A stretch of DNA of 64,000 nucleotides from Marixanthomonas sp963974425 (GCF_963974425.1 NZ_CAXBCK010000016.1:1-64000), one strand, 5' to 3'; positions 44,042 to 53,424 are shown, numbered from the stretch's first letter. A program made the numbers and translations. The notes: generated from the sequence alone by a model not told the origin.

Positions 44042-44515
44042 CTACTTGTTGTGTAGGCCCAATAATCGCAGTACTACCGCAAGTTGTCCTGTGTGGTATG
44101 CGGTATGCTCTATAACCAAAAGGATTTCCCGAAATAGCGTTTGGTCCTCTCCAGTTGGAACTACTTTCGTAAGAGCTTCATTTTCTGCCAATTGTTCTAA
44201 TTCTTTACTATCTTTCAAATAGTCTTCTTGCAATTGTTGCCAATCGGTTTTACTTTTTGGCGCTTGTTGTTTCGGCCAATAATCATCTGGCCAATTTGGT
44301 GTTGTGTATGTTTCAGAAATACAAAATTTCAAAATATCCTTCTGTGCATAGGTAATATGGTAAAACAGCTCATAAAAGGAATATGGCAGATTATAGGGCC
44401 GTTCTCCTACTTTTTCAAAAGTAATTTCTGAAAACATATCCGTTAAGGGCATAAAAGCCTTCCCACCGGCAAGGTGGTTTTGCAGTACAGTACGAATGGT
44501 ATTTTCTGAAATCAT
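44042..44515 (-). CDS. DinB-family four-helix protein
   Basis: 157 residues. DinB/DUF1572-like four-helix bundle. Histidines that could form the metal triad are in the first helix (LQNHLAGG), near SFYELFYHITYAQKDI, and in LLVIEHTAYHTGQLAVVLRLL, the usual third site. The fold uses metal in several thiol transferases, but the reaction here is unknown. The small CAL67264-type gene lies 15 bp upstream on the same strand, so they may form an operon. Confidence 0.88.
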   Translation of the reverse strand: MISENTIRTVLQNHLAGGKAFMPLTDMFSEITFEKVGERPYNLPYSFYELFYHITYAQKDILKFCISETYTTPNWPDDYWPKQQAPKSKTDWQQLQEDYLKDSKELEQLAENEALTKVVPTGEDQTLFREILLVIEHTAYHTGQLAVVLRLLGLHNK

Positions 44516-44530
44516 ATATTTATTGAGTGG

Positions 44531-44710
44531 TTATACCCTTCCTTTTAGGGCATTAAATACCCAAGCAATCGCAAAAAAACCAATTCCTACAGAGGCGAAG
44601 CCCCATCCGGCTACATCGTCATATCTAAAAGCACCCATTGCTATTAAAGCAACGCCTACTACAATCATTATAAAAGTGGCCCACGCCAATACGGTATTCT
44701 TATTCATCAT
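44531..44710 (-). CDS. CAL67264-family small membrane protein
   Basis: 59 residues, too short for usual cutoffs. Translated on the minus strand it reads MMNKNTVLAWATFIMIVVGV, then ALIAMGAFRYDDVAGWGFAS and VGIGFFAIAWVFNALKGRV, which I recognise as the CAL67264 family seen in Flavobacteriaceae. It has two transmembrane helices and a DDVAGWG turn between them. Function unknown. Two adjacent ATGs (44710, 44707) are both possible starts. It precedes the DinB gene by 15 bp. Confidence 0.85.
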   Translation of the reverse strand: MMNKNTVLAWATFIMIVVGVALIAMGAFRYDDVAGWGFASVGIGFFAIAWVFNALKGRV

Positions 44711-44856
44711 AAAATTTTCATCCTTAAAATGCGCCTTAGTATTAAATTTAATAAAAATATTGAATACAATTAGACGCGGGTTTGCCTTAACTTATTAGCA
44801 GAGACAAATATCGGGAATAAAATAGAGATTTACCGTACCAAAATGTCATAGTTTCG

Positions 44857-44864
44857 TATTTTTG
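44857..44864 (+). promoter_or_regulatory. Possible -7 box of the acyl-CoA carboxylase gene
   Basis: TATTTTTG matches TAnnTTTG and is 21 bases before the ATG at 44885. No TTG is found at the matching -33 distance. Confidence 0.35.
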
Positions 44865-44884
44865 GGGAAATTGCAACCACTATT

Positions 44885-46528
44885 ATGGATATGACCTTTA
44901 ATAAAAACGAAGACCACAATAAACTATCAGTTTCCGATCTTAAAAAGAGACTCGCCAAAGTTAAATTGGGCGGTGGCGAAAAACGAATAGAAAAACACCA
45001 CGCCAAAGGTAAAATGACAGCTAGGGAACGTATTGATTTTTTACTTGACTCTAAAAAACCAAGTATTGAAATTGGTGCTTTTGCTGGCGAAGGAATGTAT
45101 GAAGAACACGGCGGTTGCCCAAGTGGTGGTGTAGTAGTTAAAATTGGCTACGTAAAAGGGAAACAATGTATTGTAGTTGCAAACGATGCGACGGTAAAAG
45201 CAGGAGCTTGGTTTCCTATTACCGCAAAAAAGAATTTACGCGCACAGGAAATCTCAATAGAGAATAAACTTCCTATTATTTATTTAGTGGACAGTGCCGG
45301 TGTATACTTACCGATGCAAGATGAGATTTTTCCTGATAAAGAGCACTTCGGAAGAATTTTCCGCAACAATGCTGTGATGAGTAGTATGGGGATAACCCAA
45401 ATTGCTGCCGTCATGGGAAGTTGTGTTGCCGGAGGTGCTTACTTACCCATTATGAGCGATGAAGCATTAATAGTTGATAAAACTGGGAGTATTTTTCTTG
45501 CAGGAAGCTACCTAGTAAAAGCGGCTATCGGTGAAAGTATTGAAAACGAAGATCTAGGAGGTGCTACTACGCACTCTGAAGTAAGTGGCGTAACCGACTA
45601 CAAAGCTGAAGATGATAAAGATGCGTTAACCAAAATACAGAATATTGTTTCAAAAATAGGCGATTTTGACAAAGCTGGCTTTAATAGGGATAAAGCAGTT
45701 AAGCCAAAAGAAGATCCTAAAGAAATCTACGGAATACTACCAAAATCACGTACCGAACAATACGATATGCGTGAAATAATACATCGTTTGGTAGACGACA
45801 GTGATTTTGAAGAATATAAAAAAGGCTACGGCCAAACTATTTTAACGGGGTACGCTCGTATTGACGGTTGGGCAGTTGGTATTGTTGCCAATCAACGAAA
45901 ATTGGTAAAAACCACGAAAGCTAAAACCAAACCCAGCGAAATGCAGTTTGGTGGTGTTATCTACAGCGACAGTGCTGATAAAGCAACCCGATTTATAGCA
46001 AACTGTAACCAAAAGAAAATTCCATTGGTGTTTTTACAAGATGTTACTGGTTTTATGGTAGGCAGTAAAAGTGAACACGGTGGTATTATAAAAGATGGTG
46101 CTAAAATGGTAAATGCTGTAAGTAATAGTGTGGTACCAAAATTCACTATTGTCATTGGAAACAGTTATGGTGCTGGTAATTATGCAATGTGCGGAAAAGC
46201 ATACGACCCACGATTAATTGCGGCTTGGCCAAGTGCCGAACTAGCCGTGATGAGTGGAAATAGTGCTGCCAAAGTATTATTGCAGATTGAAACCGCTTCA
46301 CTTAAAAAACAAGGAAAAGAAATTACTCCGGAAGTAGAAAAAGAATTGTTCGATAAAATTAAGAACCGTTACGATGAGCAAATCTCACCGTATTATGCTG
46401 CCTCTAGAATTTGGACTGATGCTGTAATCGACCCACTTGATACCCGAAAATGGATTAGTATGGGCATTGAAGCTGCAAACCACGCTCCTATTGAAAAGAA
46501 GTTTAATATGGGAGTTTTACAGGTGTAA
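44885..46528 (+). CDS. Acyl-CoA carboxylase, carboxyltransferase (beta) subunit
   Basis: 547 residues with N- and C-terminal carboxyltransferase (crotonase-fold) domains, as in methylcrotonyl-CoA or propionyl-CoA carboxylase beta chains: KMTARERIDFLLD, GGCPSGGVVVKIGYVKGK, IYLVDSAGVYLPMQDE, VFLQDVTGFMVGSKSEHGG and GNSYGAGNYAMCGKAYDPR with WPSAELAVMSG. The DSAGVYLP and TGFMVG pattern is closest to methylcrotonyl-CoA carboxylase (leucine breakdown). The biotin carboxylase partner is not in the window, so substrate is inferred. The second Met (residue 3) is an equal alternative start. A diverged palindromic repeat follows. Confidence 0.93.
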   Translation: MDMTFNKNEDHNKLSVSDLKKRLAKVKLGGGEKRIEKHHAKGKMTARERIDFLLDSKKPSIEIGAFAGEGMYEEHGGCPSGGVVVKIGYVKGKQCIVVANDATVKAGAWFPITAKKNLRAQEISIENKLPIIYLVDSAGVYLPMQDEIFPDKEHFGRIFRNNAVMSSMGITQIAAVMGSCVAGGAYLPIMSDEALIVDKTGSIFLAGSYLVKAAIGESIENEDLGGATTHSEVSGVTDYKAEDDKDALTKIQNIVSKIGDFDKAGFNRDKAVKPKEDPKEIYGILPKSRTEQYDMREIIHRLVDDSDFEEYKKGYGQTILTGYARIDGWAVGIVANQRKLVKTTKAKTKPSEMQFGGVIYSDSADKATRFIANCNQKKIPLVFLQDVTGFMVGSKSEHGGIIKDGAKMVNAVSNSVVPKFTIVIGNSYGAGNYAMCGKAYDPRLIAAWPSAELAVMSGNSAAKVLLQIETASLKKQGKEITPEVEKELFDKIKNRYDEQISPYYAASRIWTDAVIDPLDTRKWISMGIEAANHAPIEKKFNMGVLQV

Positions 46529-46536
46529 TGGATGTT

Positions 46537-46680
46537 GGGCCTTCGATACACCCCTCCTATCGTCGGAGCATTCAGGCACCGAAAGAGACTGAAGTTCATT
46601 AGTCAAAAGCTATAAATTAAAGGTGTTTGAGTGAATTCGAGAGCCCGATAGGGATCACGAATTTGTATCGAAAACACGAA
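46537..46680 (+). repeat. Dispersed imperfect-palindrome repeat, copy 2
   Basis: About 144 bp between the acyl-CoA carboxylase and VWA genes. Nested pairs: TTCGATAC (46542-46549) with GTATCGAA (46665-46672), CCTATCG (46556-46562) with CGATAGG (46646-46652), and ATTCA-GGCACC (46570-46580) with GGTGTTTGAGTGAAT (46622-46636). It aligns end to end with the minus strand of 23225-23384. Confidence 0.72.
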
Positions 46681-46703
46681 GAATAGAATGCCAAATAAAA
46701 GAA

Positions 46704-48500
46704 TTACTTATAACTCTTCACTAACCTGATAAACTCAGCTCGGTATCCTTCTTTATCTTTCCCTCTGCCTGCTTCGGCTAAACGAATAACCTCTTCTCTA
46801 CTTTTAGTTGCAATAAAATCAGAATCACGAAGCTGTTGTCCGAACAGCGCTACGGCTGCAGAAAACTGGAAATCTTCTGATGTCCTCTTTATATCAGCAT
46901 TGTTATCTTTCAATGTTTTGACAATTAACTTGCTTTTGTCCCCATCCGGTTCTTTATATCTAAATTTTACTGTAAGCAACTCATCCGTTTTAGAAGTATT
47001 AATGGTATTGGTGTATTTTAAGTCCTCAATATCCTTTAAATATTCACTTTTCACCCCTACCGGAATCAGTTCGTATAGAGCGGTTACGGTGTGTCCACTT
47101 CCTAATTCGCCGGCATCTTTGGTATCATCATTAAAATCTTCATCGTTTAAGAGTCTGTTTTCATAACCAATTAATCGATACGCTTGTACTTTTTTAGGGT
47201 TAAACTCTACTTGTAGTTTTACATCTTTAGCTATGGTATAAATGGTCCCGAAGAATTCTGTACCCAATACTTTCTTCGCTTCTTGCATGGTATCGATATA
47301 CGCGTGGTTTCCGTTGCCTTTATCAGCTAAAGTTTCCATTTTAGAATCTTTATAGTTACCCATTCCAAAACCTAAGCAGGTTAAAAACACTCCACTTTCT
47401 CGCTTTTCTTCAATTAAATCTTCCATCGCTCTATCACTCGAAGCACCTACATTAAAATCACCATCGGTAGCAAGGATGACACGATTATTACCGTCTTTTA
47501 TGAAATTTTCTTCAGCTATTTTATATGCTAATTTAATCCCTTCGCCACCTGCAGTAGAACCCCCAGCTCTTAGCTTGTCAATGGCCTCCATTATTTTTTC
47601 TTTGTTGTTACCGTTGGTAGGTTCTAAAACAGTACCTGCGGCTCCTGCATACACGACGATGCTCACTTTGTCTTCTTCTCGAAGTTTATCAACTAGCACT
47701 TCCATAGCTGATTTTAACAACCCTAATTTGTTTTCTGAATTCATAGAACCCGATACATCTAGCAAAAACACTAAGTTACTTGCTGGTGTATTTTCAGTCG
47801 CAATATCTTTTCCTTTCAAACCTATTTTAACCAATTTAGTGTTTGTATTCCAAGGAGAGCTGGCTACTTCTGTAGTAATAGAAAATGGCTCATTACGTTT
47901 TGACTGTGGATAATCGTAATTGAAGTAGTTAATCATTTCTTCAATCTTCACGGCATCTTTTGGTATTTTTTGACCGTTGTTTATCATCCGGCGAATGTTA
48001 CTATACCCAGCTTTGTCCACATCAATTGAAAAAGTAGATAGTGGTGCAGTTGTTACCATTTTAAAAATGTTTTCTTCAATCTTATCGTATGATTCGTTGT
48101 TGGAAACTTGATTGTTTACAGGGTATGGAGACCGGGGAATTGGGACCCCAGACACTTTTGATCTCATAATTTGACTTGCATCATAAGCAGTAACAACAAC
48201 TGACTCTAGTTGTGCTCCAGTGTGCATCTGCACATTCATAGGTTTTTTATCTTTTACCTTTCGTTCTACGGTTTCGTACCCCACATAGCTAAACTTCAAT
48301 TTCTGTCCTATTTTAGCTTTTAATTCATACTTTCCATTAAAATCTGTTTGTGTTCCGTTACTAGATCCCGTTATAACTACGTTCACTCCTATTAATGGAA
48401 TGTTACTCTCATCGGTTACTGTTCCGGTTACGGTGATTTCTTGAGCTTCTAGTGCAATTGTAGCAAAAAAAGCAAAAATAAGGGTAGCAAATGTTTTCAT
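46704..48500 (-). CDS. VWA-domain (YfbK-like) secreted protein with carboxypeptidase-like N-terminal domain
   Basis: 598 residues. Signal peptide ends ALEAQ (about 19). CarboxypepD_reg-like domain (about 20-100: TVTGTVTDESNIPLIGVNVV, YELKAKIGQKLKFSYVGYE). Then the VWF N-terminal module (YDKIEENIFKMVTTAPLSTF) and a VWA domain with MIDAS LVFLLDVSGSMNSENKLG (near 246-252), ATDGDFNVGASSD and YIDTMQEAKKVLG. A C-terminal DUF3520-like part ends DSDFIATKSREEVIRLAEAG. Exported or outer-membrane associated, probably binding a partner through metal. The ligand is unknown. Monocistronic. Confidence 0.93.
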   Translation of the reverse strand: MKTFATLIFAFFATIALEAQEITVTGTVTDESNIPLIGVNVVITGSSNGTQTDFNGKYELKAKIGQKLKFSYVGYETVERKVKDKKPMNVQMHTGAQLESVVVTAYDASQIMRSKVSGVPIPRSPYPVNNQVSNNESYDKIEENIFKMVTTAPLSTFSIDVDKAGYSNIRRMINNGQKIPKDAVKIEEMINYFNYDYPQSKRNEPFSITTEVASSPWNTNTKLVKIGLKGKDIATENTPASNLVFLLDVSGSMNSENKLGLLKSAMEVLVDKLREEDKVSIVVYAGAAGTVLEPTNGNNKEKIMEAIDKLRAGGSTAGGEGIKLAYKIAEENFIKDGNNRVILATDGDFNVGASSDRAMEDLIEEKRESGVFLTCLGFGMGNYKDSKMETLADKGNGNHAYIDTMQEAKKVLGTEFFGTIYTIAKDVKLQVEFNPKKVQAYRLIGYENRLLNDEDFNDDTKDAGELGSGHTVTALYELIPVGVKSEYLKDIEDLKYTNTINTSKTDELLTVKFRYKEPDGDKSKLIVKTLKDNNADIKRTSEDFQFSAAVALFGQQLRDSDFIATKSREEVIRLAEAGRGKDKEGYRAEFIRLVKSYK

Positions 48501-48601
48501 AATGAATTGGTTTTAAGAGTGATTTGTTATTCTTAGTTAAGAAATATCAAAAATGAAACCAAAGTTAAAACTACATTACTTTTAAAGCTAAAAAGAAAGG
48601 A

Positions 48602-49669
48602 TTATTTATATTTCTGAAGTAACTCTAAAACCGCTCCACGCTTGATTTTACCGGTTTCGGTATACGGAAATCTAGAAAGGCTAATAATTTTTTTGGGTCG
48701 TTCGTATTTTGAAAGTATTTTGAACACATCAGAGTAATCGGGAATAGAATTAGATTTTGTTTCAATAACTAAAATAACGCGCTCCCCTAATTCATTATTT
48801 TTTTCAGAAGCAATGATGAAAGGTTCCATAATTTTTTCGGAAAGTTTTTCTTCTACTTTTTCAGGAAATATTTTAACACCACCGCTGTTAATTACATTAT
48901 CGAAGCGTCCTAACCAAACAAAAGAAGTTGGTGATTGTAACGCTACCACATCATTCGTAATTACTTTTTCTTCGGAAATATCTGGTGCCGAAATAACCAA
49001 ACAATCCCGTTCATCTTGTGAAAATTTCACATTGGGTAAAGCAGAAAACGTTTCGCTACGCGCAGGACCGTTAATACGTCGTACAGCAATATGTGTAATG
49101 GTTTCGGTCATTCCATACGTACCAAAAGCTTCGGTGGAAACTGACTGTAAAGCCTCTTCCAATTCTTTTGAAACAGGTCCGCCACCAATGATTATTTTTT
49201 TTACTTTATTTAAATCTGACAGTGAATGATGCACTTGATACGGTACCATTGCCACAAAATCATAATCGTTATCATACTGTGTTAATGCATCTTTTTCTGG
49301 AGCGACCACATGTAAATTCCAACCCATGACCATCGCTCGTACCAGCATCATTTTACCAGCAATATAATTAGCCGGTAAGCAAAGTAATGCAGAAGTACCT
49401 TTCCCTAACTTAAAATAGGCAGCCGTTGCTTTAGCACTATTGACCATTGCCTTTTTAGATAATTGGATCTTTTTTGGTTTTCCGGTAGAGCCAGAGGTTT
49501 TTACTTTTACGAAGTCGGTATCATCTAACCAAGCTATTATAAAATCGCCTATATGAATTTCGTATTCATCCCCTTCATTTTGCAAGCTTTCAGCAAAACT
49601 GTGTAACTCTTCTCTAGTTTCATATTGAAGTCCGTTGAAGGTAAAAGCAGAATGAAAAGGGAGTTCCAT
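48602..49669 (-). CDS. menE: O-succinylbenzoate-CoA ligase, short form
   Basis: 355-residue AMP-forming ligase. P-loop-like motif TSGSTGKPKK at only about residues 58-67, then FGTYGMTETITHIA, WLGRFDNVINSGGVKIFPEKVEEKL and the C-terminal lysine motif TETGKIKRGAV. It activates o-succinylbenzoate with CoA for menaquinone. The N-terminal region before the P-loop is about 100 residues shorter than in E. coli MenE, as in other Flavobacteriaceae that I recall. Function is set by the operon: menA, UPF0173, menC, CPBP, menE in order, with gaps of 70, 0, 18 and 10 bp. Confidence 0.88.
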   Translation of the reverse strand: MELPFHSAFTFNGLQYETREELHSFAESLQNEGDEYEIHIGDFIIAWLDDTDFVKVKTSGSTGKPKKIQLSKKAMVNSAKATAAYFKLGKGTSALLCLPANYIAGKMMLVRAMVMGWNLHVVAPEKDALTQYDNDYDFVAMVPYQVHHSLSDLNKVKKIIIGGGPVSKELEEALQSVSTEAFGTYGMTETITHIAVRRINGPARSETFSALPNVKFSQDERDCLVISAPDISEEKVITNDVVALQSPTSFVWLGRFDNVINSGGVKIFPEKVEEKLSEKIMEPFIIASEKNNELGERVILVIETKSNSIPDYSDVFKILSKYERPKKIISLSRFPYTETGKIKRGAVLELLQKYK

Positions 49670-49679
49670 AAAGTTTAAA

Positions 49680-50636
49680 CTAAGATTCTATAATTTCTTC
49701 GGAAGGTTTTATGGGTGGCGTTACTTTTCCGAAGAGCTTTTCGCTCCAATTGGTCCATTTGTATTTCCAAGCCATGATACCTATAAAAACCGGGTACATA
49801 ACCAAGACAGGAACTAAAATATCAAATCCTGCCGTGGGGTTTGAAATATCTTTTAAAATAGAATTGGTCTGGAATACCGTCCAATCTGCTGTTACCAACA
49901 AAGCAGCGATTAAATTATTACCGGCGTGAAAACCAAGGGCGAGTTCCATTCCTTCGTCCATTAAGGTTATAAATCCTAAAAAGAAACCAGTACCAATGTA
50001 ATAAACCATAATAATATTACCCAATTTATCAACCTCTGGATTAAAAAAGTGAAGTCCGCCGAAAACTACTGATGTAATAATCAATGGCAACCATCTGTTC
50101 TTTGCCATCACACCGATACCTTGCATTAAATACCCACGAAATAGGTATTCCTCAAAACTGGTTTGCAAGGGAATCATAAGAATTGCAATAACCGCTAAAA
50201 TTAAGAATGGTACCGCTTCAAATTGAACTACGTAATCATCGGGGTTTCCGTAATAATCAATTACCGTTAAAACAATTGTTGTGATAGCTATTAATAAAAA
50301 TGAAAACCAAATACGCCCCCAATCTACTTTCTTTCTGCTTGTTGTTGCAGCAACTAAAGGCTGTTTATGAAGATATTTTACTACCACCACTACAGCAATT
50401 AATCCAAATACAAAACTTAAAAGCATTAAAAACAGTGTCAAATTAGAGTCTAAAACCGTCATTAAAGTAGCCGGATCGTCTAAGGAAGTAATATCTCCCC
50501 CTTCTTGCATTAATTTGAACGCGGTAATTAAAGCAAAAGGAATTGCTCCTAATTGAGAGACTAAAAAAATTACAATAGCGCCAACCACATAGCGCCAAGA
50601 ATCGTGTAAGTAGTTAAAAGCTTGCTTTATAAACAT
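49680..50636 (-). CDS. CPBP-family intramembrane metalloprotease
   Basis: 318 residues and about eight transmembrane helices. Motif 1 is FEEYLFRGYLMQGIG (EExxxR), motif 2 is FGGLHFFNPEVDK (the histidine), and a later AGNNLIAALLVT gives the third motif. This is the CPBP (Rce1-like/abi) glutamic-type protease fold. It sits in the menaquinone operon between menC and menE (18-bp and 10-bp gaps), so it is co-transcribed. Whether it acts on a quinone-pathway protein is unknown, and no reason is visible in the sequence. Confidence 0.9.
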   Translation of the reverse strand: MFIKQAFNYLHDSWRYVVGAIVIFLVSQLGAIPFALITAFKLMQEGGDITSLDDPATLMTVLDSNLTLFLMLLSFVFGLIAVVVVVKYLHKQPLVAATTSRKKVDWGRIWFSFLLIAITTIVLTVIDYYGNPDDYVVQFEAVPFLILAVIAILMIPLQTSFEEYLFRGYLMQGIGVMAKNRWLPLIITSVVFGGLHFFNPEVDKLGNIIMVYYIGTGFFLGFITLMDEGMELALGFHAGNNLIAALLVTADWTVFQTNSILKDISNPTAGFDILVPVLVMYPVFIGIMAWKYKWTNWSEKLFGKVTPPIKPSEEIIES

Positions 50637-50654
50637 TAAATTTCCGTTTTATTT

Positions 50655-51698
50655 TTATTTGTTTAGTAAGGACAGGTCCCACTGTTCGTTAGTATCATAT
50701 TGTATGCTTCCGTTACATACTTTTAGGGGTGAATCTATATTATTGGTGTATAAACTACCTGTTCCTAAACCTTGTGGCAAGGTAACTTTTTTTGTAAAAG
50801 TATATTGCGAAATAGCGTTTAAACCTACATTGCTTTCTAAAGCTGAAGTTATCCACCAATCTGCCCCCATTTGTTCGGCCAAATCAATCCAAGTGTCACT
50901 GCCTTGAAAGCCTCCAATTAAACTTGGTTTTAAAATAATGTATTGTGGTTGTATGGTTTGTAAGAGCTTCTTTTTTCCTTCGGAAGAAAACACGCCTATT
51001 AACTCTTCATCCAACGCAATAGGAAGTAGTGTTTCTTCACACAATCGTGCCATTTCTTGCCATTGCCCTTGTTTAATGGGCTGCTCAATAGAATGTAAAT
51101 TTAACTCTGAAAGAATTTTTAGTTTTTCCAATGCTTCAGCTGTTGCAAAAGCGCCGTTGGCGTCTACCCTTAACTCTATTTCGGAAGCAGAAAATTCTTG
51201 TCTGATGCTTTTCAACAGTTCAATTTCAGTATCGAAATCGATTGCGCCGATTTTCATTTTTATACATCGAAACCCTTCTTTCAGTTTTTCTGAAATTTGC
51301 TCTTTCATAAAACTTTTATCGCCCATCCAGATAAGTCCATTTATTGGAATAGCTTTGAAGCCTTTTGAAAATTCCGAAGGGAAAATTTGAAAAGGATCTT
51401 TTGCCCGAAACGATTTAAAAGCAGTCTCCACCCCTATTTGAATGGATGGAAATTCGGTTAAATTATCATACAAATAATCTTTTCCTTTTTCAATATTATC
51501 ACAAACCCACCTCAGCTTATCTTTATAGTCAGGGCGGTCGTCAATACTTAAGCTTCGTAGAATTCCGCATTCGCCTACACCCCATTTTCCCTTTTCTTCA
51601 AGAATTAAAAACCAGGTTTCTTTAGTACGCAAAACGCCCCGGGAAGTTCCGCTGGGACGTTTAAAATTGAGAGTGTGTTTTTTGTAGCTTGCCCTCAT
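50655..51698 (-). CDS. menC: O-succinylbenzoate synthase
   Basis: 347-residue enolase-superfamily enzyme that dehydrates SHCHC to o-succinylbenzoate in menaquinone synthesis. The catalytic lysine pair is CIKMKIG, metal ligands are RVDANGAF, HSIEQPI and ALDEEL, and the second lysine is in IILKPSLIGG. The start codon follows the UPF0173 stop directly without a gap, which means tight translational coupling. Length and motif order are normal. Confidence 0.92.
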   Translation of the reverse strand: MRASYKKHTLNFKRPSGTSRGVLRTKETWFLILEEKGKWGVGECGILRSLSIDDRPDYKDKLRWVCDNIEKGKDYLYDNLTEFPSIQIGVETAFKSFRAKDPFQIFPSEFSKGFKAIPINGLIWMGDKSFMKEQISEKLKEGFRCIKMKIGAIDFDTEIELLKSIRQEFSASEIELRVDANGAFATAEALEKLKILSELNLHSIEQPIKQGQWQEMARLCEETLLPIALDEELIGVFSSEGKKKLLQTIQPQYIILKPSLIGGFQGSDTWIDLAEQMGADWWITSALESNVGLNAISQYTFTKKVTLPQGLGTGSLYTNNIDSPLKVCNGSIQYDTNEQWDLSLLNK

Positions 51699-52379
51699 CT
51701 ATAACTCTATCGATTCGCCAACGTCTAACAACATCAAATCTTTATCTGCATCGTAAAATTTCTTTTTGGCTTCTTCGTGATCAATTTCTATATAGCCAAA
51801 CGTATCATAATGTACACCCAATACTTTGTCACATTCTATAAAATCGCACGCGATAATTGCATCGTCTACGCCCATTGTAAAGTTATCGCCAATAGGTAAA
51901 ATAGCAAGATCCAACTTGGTTTGCATTGGGATCAGTTTCATGTCCATAGTCAGCGCTGTATCGCCTGCAATGTAAATGTTTTTGTGTTCGCCTTCAATTA
52001 TAAATCCGCCCGGTTGTCCGCCATAGCTACCATCTGGAAATGAACTGGTATGAATAGCATTTACATATTTTACATATCCAAAATCGAATTGCCAACCTCC
52101 GCCGTGATTCATGGGATGAACATCAAAGCCTTTTTCTTCATAATGATTGGCAATTTCAAAATTACTAACGATAGTCGCACCTGTATTTTTAGCAATAGCT
52201 TCCGCATCGAGAATGTGATCTTGATGTGCGTGTGTTAGTAAAATGTAATCCGCTTTTAACTTGTTGATATCAACTTTATCTTTTGAAAGGTCATTTCCTG
52301 TAATAAAAGGATCTATAATTAAATGTTTTCCGCCAACTTCAATGGCAAGACTGTTTTGACCGTAGAATGTAATTTTCAT
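51699..52379 (-). CDS. UPF0173 metal-dependent hydrolase (MBL fold)
   Basis: 226 residues. MBL motif LLTHAHQDHILDAE with HxHxDH at about 50-55, bridging aspartate in IYIAGDTALTMDM, and C-terminal VLGVHYDTFGYIEID. UPF0173 members are small zinc hydrolases of unknown substrate. Embedded in the men operon after menA, directly coupled to menC. A role in the quinone pathway is possible but not shown by the sequence. Confidence 0.92.
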   Translation of the reverse strand: MKITFYGQNSLAIEVGGKHLIIDPFITGNDLSKDKVDINKLKADYILLTHAHQDHILDAEAIAKNTGATIVSNFEIANHYEEKGFDVHPMNHGGGWQFDFGYVKYVNAIHTSSFPDGSYGGQPGGFIIEGEHKNIYIAGDTALTMDMKLIPMQTKLDLAILPIGDNFTMGVDDAIIACDFIECDKVLGVHYDTFGYIEIDHEEAKKKFYDADKDLMLLDVGESIEL

Positions 52380-52449
52380 GGGTGTTGGTTTTTTCTTTAA
52401 ATATACTAAGCACAGTAAAGAAAACCGTTAAAGTTTTTCAAAAAAAAAG

Positions 52450-53352
52450 CTATAAGCTCACTGTAATTAAAAAAAGTATAGAAAATAAGAACGTACTTAA
52501 GGCTACTTTCTTCAATTCTGGGTCTAATAACGGTGGTGAATCGTTTTTATACACCTTGACCACATTTAAAAATAAGGGTATAAATGCCACTAACGGGATG
52601 AACTCCAATATCGTTTCTGCTTTCAGTAAAAAATACAGTGATGCAACAATAAAACTTCCTATTATTAAGAAAGTATGATAATGCTTTACTTTCACGGCAC
52701 CTAAAACCACTGCTAGCGTATTTTTATTTACTTTGGCATCAGACAGGCGATCTCGCATATTGTTTAGATTTAAAACTGCTACGCTTAACAATCCTATTAC
52801 TATTGCTGGCATAGCTACTAAATCTCCCAAACTTTTGCTGTATAAAAAGTAACAGCCCATTACTCCTAATAAACCAAAGAATAGAAATACAAACAGGTCT
52901 CCCATCGCTCTATAACCATATGCTTTTTTACCAACCGTATAGGTAACAGCAGCTATAATAGCAGCAATACCCAGGTTAAAAAAAATAAAAGAAAGCAAAA
53001 AGTTTTCATTACCAAAAGCACTAAAGATTAGCATAGTAGCAATTAAAAGTGTTAATGCTCCAGTAACTATCATCCCTATTTTTAAGTCTTTCGCTTTTAA
53101 AATCCCGCTTTGCATCGCTCGCATAGGGCCAACTCTGTCTTCATTATCGGTACCTTTTACGCCATCGCCATAATCATTCGCGAAATTAGATAGTATTTGA
53201 AACCCCAATGTTGTTATAATTGCGAGAATACAAATAGTAAGGTTAAAATTTTCTTCGGAAATAGCCACAGCACTCGCTGTAAGAATTCCTGAAATGGACA
53301 ATGGAAGCGTTCTAAGTCGGGCTGCAGAAGCCCAGGCACGTAATTTTGTCAT
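52450..53352 (-). CDS. menA: 1,4-dihydroxy-2-naphthoate prenyltransferase
   Basis: 300 residues with about eight transmembrane helices. UbiA-family membrane enzyme that attaches the polyprenyl chain to 1,4-dihydroxy-2-naphthoate. The first Asp-rich motif is NFANDYGDGVKGTDNEDRVG and the second is LNNMRDRLSDAKVNK. The N-terminus WASAARLRTLPLSISG is typical of MenA. First gene of the operon running menA, UPF0173, menC, CPBP, menE. menB, menD and menF are not in this window. Confidence 0.94.
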   Translation of the reverse strand: MTKLRAWASAARLRTLPLSISGILTASAVAISEENFNLTICILAIITTLGFQILSNFANDYGDGVKGTDNEDRVGPMRAMQSGILKAKDLKIGMIVTGALTLLIATMLIFSAFGNENFLLSFIFFNLGIAAIIAAVTYTVGKKAYGYRAMGDLFVFLFFGLLGVMGCYFLYSKSLGDLVAMPAIVIGLLSVAVLNLNNMRDRLSDAKVNKNTLAVVLGAVKVKHYHTFLIIGSFIVASLYFLLKAETILEFIPLVAFIPLFLNVVKVYKNDSPPLLDPELKKVALSTFLFSILFLITVSL

Positions 53353-53390
53353 GCAATCAATGGTTTTAATGCTGCAAAAATACAGTTAAA

Positions 53391-53424
53391 TAAAAAAACC
53401 ACCTCTAAAAATAGAGGTGGCTTT
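53391..53424 (-). terminator. Terminator of the choice-of-anchor I gene
   Basis: On the minus strand: a CCACCTCTA arm, TTTT loop and TAGAGGTGG arm, followed by a 7-T run. It lies between the 1298-residue gene and menA, and separates their transcripts. Confidence 0.85.
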
